Source of the DNA: a virus
IMG/VR virus record: IMGVR_UViG_3300025141_013063
Location: 1 to 39,431 of that record
Direction: 5' to 3' (one strand)
Length of the DNA stretch: 39,431 bases
Shown here piece by piece: positions 37,318 through 39,431 of the stretch; within the stretch, counting starts at the first letter, position 1; each line of letters begins with the position of its first letter. The notes under the pieces were generated by a model that saw only the letters and a list, made by a program, of their open reading frames with translations, searched no databases and was not told the origin of the DNA. Made by a program: the position numbers and the translations under genes.

Positions 37318-38607
37318 ATGCCTTACTACAAGTTTGATACAAATGATGTATTCGTCAATACACTAAAGTTATATCCTGAAGTCAAGTTTGTAATTTATAA
37401 CGGCTCCGCCTACTATAACAGCACCCCAGATATATCGGGAGCCTTTACCGGGTCCATTCGTTGCACTGACCCCGGATCTGTATCTTTGTTTGAAATGAAT
37501 ATTGACCGCGGCCGCGGCACCGGGGGAGGGCCCAACATCGGGCTTGATGAAATTCCCAACACTGGCCTAATTTATCCATGGATAAAAAAGGATGGCTCCA
37601 GGATGAACTTTAGGACGAATACTCAAGCTAGTTTTATTGGTTCTGATATTGGAGCAACCATCACCGGTGCCCCCTATCCCTATACGGCATCCATCAGCAA
37701 AGATTATTATACGGCTGCAACTCCGCGTTACACGCCCCCAGTTATTTTCGACAACAGCCCTAGCGGCGACGATCCTCTGGTTACTGACGCTGGCTCCGTA
37801 TCAATCATTCGAATGCTTAAAAATACTATTAATTATTATAGGTATTTGTCACCTCAATTTGAGTACTCATCATCGGCAAACTCGATAACCAACGGGGTTC
37901 ATTCGAGAGATTTTGACAGTTGCGATCTAGGCCTTGTTTCAATCCCCAGTATATTTTATGGCAACCAAATTAAGAAGGGAAGCGTGAACCTAGAGTTCTA
38001 TTATACCGGATCACTTATTGCCCGGGCTCAAGACACAAAAAGAAATGGAGAACTCATCCAAACCTTTGGAACGGCCTCAAACAATAATGGCGTCATTGGT
38101 CTTGTGCTCTATAATGAGGGATTTATAATCCTAACCAGTTCCGCGGCTCTTGCAACAGCTGCATCCAACGATGATTATACGGGTGTCCTCGATCAACCTA
38201 GGTGGACCTACTTTGCGCAATCCATATCGGGCTCAATCACGGCTCCTAAATCTACATTTATAATGCAGATGAGCGGGACTAGTGATACACAAGTTGTTAC
38301 GATGTTTGCCACGGCGCCTAAGGGCGATCTTAACCACTCCAATAATCCAACATATTTGTCGGCAAGCAATTTGTCGTTTGTGTCGACAGGATCGTCCGGC
38401 TATATAGAAAACGAGAAAAGGACGATCAAAAATGTTGTTAGTTCGGCGTATGCTGACCCTGCAGGATCTTTTGAAAAAACGACATATATATCAAAGGTTG
38501 GAGTTTTTGATAAGAACAAAAACTTAATAGGAGTGGCAAAGGTGGCCACGCCAGTGAAGAAAACAGTCAACCGAGACTTTACATTTAAGATCCAGCTCGA
38601 TATTTGA
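37318..38607 (+). CDS. tail/appendage structural protein, paralogue of the preceding gene
   Basis: This is a 429-residue protein. The ATG at 37318 has only a weak ribosome binding site (GATATGGT), so translation may depend on coupling with the gene 18 bases upstream. The last ~220 residues, starting at IKKGSVNLEFY, align with residues ~140-359 of the 36220 protein, including NPTYLSASN and the C-terminal strand FTFKIQLDI. The N-terminal 200 residues are unique, Tyr/Ser/Pro rich, with glycine-rich turns. It is the last structural gene of the module. A shared scaffold with a variable N-terminal part suggests two related adhesin or collar-type subunits. Confidence 0.65.
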   Translation: MPYYKFDTNDVFVNTLKLYPEVKFVIYNGSAYYNSTPDISGAFTGSIRCTDPGSVSLFEMNIDRGRGTGGGPNIGLDEIPNTGLIYPWIKKDGSRMNFRTNTQASFIGSDIGATITGAPYPYTASISKDYYTAATPRYTPPVIFDNSPSGDDPLVTDAGSVSIIRMLKNTINYYRYLSPQFEYSSSANSITNGVHSRDFDSCDLGLVSIPSIFYGNQIKKGSVNLEFYYTGSLIARAQDTKRNGELIQTFGTASNNNGVIGLVLYNEGFIILTSSAALATAASNDDYTGVLDQPRWTYFAQSISGSITAPKSTFIMQMSGTSDTQVVTMFATAPKGDLNHSNNPTYLSASNLSFVSTGSSGYIENEKRTIKNVVSSAYADPAGSFEKTTYISKVGVFDKNKNLIGVAKVATPVKKTVNRDFTFKIQLDI

Positions 38608-38619
38608 TATTATGGTCGC

Positions 38620-39153
38620 ATGATCCTAGGACTTGACATATCAACCAGCATAACTGGCTATACAATATTGGACCACGGAGGCAAGATCCTCGCATGCGAC
38701 CACATTGACTTACGAAAAGAAAAGAACTTCTTCAAGAAAATACAAATCGTATGTGATCGTCTGGAATCGTTGGACGATACATATAGTATAGAACAGGTAT
38801 ATGTTGAACAATCTCTCCAATCCTTTCGCTCTGGCTTCTCATCAGCACAAACCTTATCGCTTTTGTCAAAAATAAATGGCATTGTTTCGTGGTTGTGTTA
38901 TAATATGTTTTACGGCGAACCCAAGTATCTCGCCGCCACCTCTGCCCGCAAGTTATGCGGCATCAAAGTTCCCAAGGGCCAGAAAGCAAAAAAGGTTTCG
39001 TTGCAGTTTGTTGTTGACAACGTGCCTGGGTTTGAGGTAGAATACACTAGACATGGAAATCCTAAGGCTGGTTATGCTGACCGGTCCGATAGCTATGTGA
39101 TCGCAAAGGCAGGCTGGATCCGTGAAAGAGAAGAAGCTAAAGATACTGACTAA
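38620..39153 (+). CDS. RuvC-like Holliday junction resolvase
   Basis: This is a 177-residue nuclease of the RNase H-like RuvC superfamily that would cleave four-way DNA junctions during recombination and before packaging. The active-site acids are Asp6 in GLDISTSITG, Glu63 in VEQS and an Asp154/Asp157 pair in YADRSDSYVIAKAG. This order and spacing match RuvC-type resolvases. T4 itself uses the unrelated endonuclease VII (gp49) for this step. The start at 38620 has a weak ribosome binding site, and the gene ends inside the primase gene, overlapping it by 32 bases. It marks the change from virion genes to replication genes. Confidence 0.85.
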   Translation: MILGLDISTSITGYTILDHGGKILACDHIDLRKEKNFFKKIQIVCDRLESLDDTYSIEQVYVEQSLQSFRSGFSSAQTLSLLSKINGIVSWLCYNMFYGEPKYLAATSARKLCGIKVPKGQKAKKVSLQFVVDNVPGFEVEYTRHGNPKAGYADRSDSYVIAKAGWIREREEAKDTD

Positions 39154-39431
39154 TGTGTTGGGGCCCGGCTACCGGACCAACAATGAGTATCTTTTTAAGT
39201 GCCCCTACTGCGAACATCACAAGCGCAAGTTCTCTGTAAATTTAGATAAAGGCTACTATAAGTGCTGGGTGTGCGACACCCGAGGCAAGAATATTTATCG
39301 TGTCGTTCGCCGTTTTGGCACGAACCACGACAAGTCGCAATGGCGAGATTTCACTTCTGAGATTGATTTTGATCAACTCGAAGATTTATTCGGCGAGAAA
39401 ATAGAAGAAAAACAGATACTTGAGATGCCCG
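39122..39431 (+). CDS. DNA primase (3'-partial), T4 gp61-like zinc ribbon
   Basis: The frame runs from a GTG at 39122 to the end of the window without a stop, so only the first ~103 residues are seen. Cys27 and Cys30 (KCPYC) pair with Cys48 and Cys51 (CWVC) to form a zinc ribbon. The surrounding residues YLFKCPYC, KFSVNLDKGYYKCWVC and RVVRRFG fit the N-terminal primer-recognition ribbon of phage primases, such as T4 gp61 types in marine phages. The catalytic TOPRIM part would lie downstream. The start is uncertain: a GTG at 39155 would avoid the 32-base overlap with the resolvase, but 39122 keeps more of the N-terminal helix. Confidence 0.72.
   Translation, partial: MKEKKLKILTNVLGPGYRTNNEYLFKCPYCEHHKRKFSVNLDKGYYKCWVCDTRGKNIYRVVRRFGTNHDKSQWRDFTSEIDFDQLEDLFGEKIEEKQILEMP

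Overview
The window is part of the genome of a tailed double-stranded DNA bacteriophage, most likely an uncultivated, marine-type, T4-like myovirus. The evidence is a T4 gp55-type late sigma factor, baseplate wedge proteins of the gp25 and gp6 families, a gp5-like hub protein, a RuvC-type resolvase and a T4 gp61-like primase zinc ribbon. All 28 recognised genes lie on the + strand with short gaps or small overlaps. No RNA gene, insertion sequence or CRISPR array was seen, and no stretch over 300 bases lacks a gene.

Layout. (1) 2-4469 is a compact sugar-nucleotide and surface-glycan cassette: a 5'-truncated Kdo-8-phosphate synthase of the metal-dependent class, an FkbM methyltransferase, a HAD-type phosphatase, GDP-L-fucose synthase, GDP-mannose 4,6-dehydratase and a third NAD-dependent epimerase. 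Together these could make Kdo-8-P and GDP-fucose-type sugars that remodel the host surface or decorate virions. (2) 4480-6394 holds small genes (two short hypothetical proteins, an FmdB-like zinc ribbon and a membrane-anchored protein), then the gp55-like sigma factor and a small helical protein. (3) 6387-38607 is a 32 kb baseplate, tail and appendage module. It contains a gp5-like hub protein carrying an M15 (VanY-like) peptidase domain instead of a lysozyme, a spike-like protein, a 1632-residue unknown protein, gp25, gp6, a DNRLRE-like protein, a 3144-residue giant with three LamG-like segments, and seven more large structural or adhesin-like proteins, two of them paralogous neighbours. (4) 38620-39431 begins a replication and recombination block with a RuvC-like resolvase and a 3'-truncated primase.

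How it fits together. The cassette would change glycans early in infection. The sigma factor would switch transcription to the large virion operon. The baseplate proteins gp25 and gp6 would nucleate wedges, the hub peptidase would open peptidoglycan on entry, and the LamG, DNRLRE and fibronectin-like proteins would form an unusually large, probably carbohydrate-binding distal apparatus. Family calls rest on motifs read by eye. No database search was run, and the roles of most large structural proteins are inferred from position.
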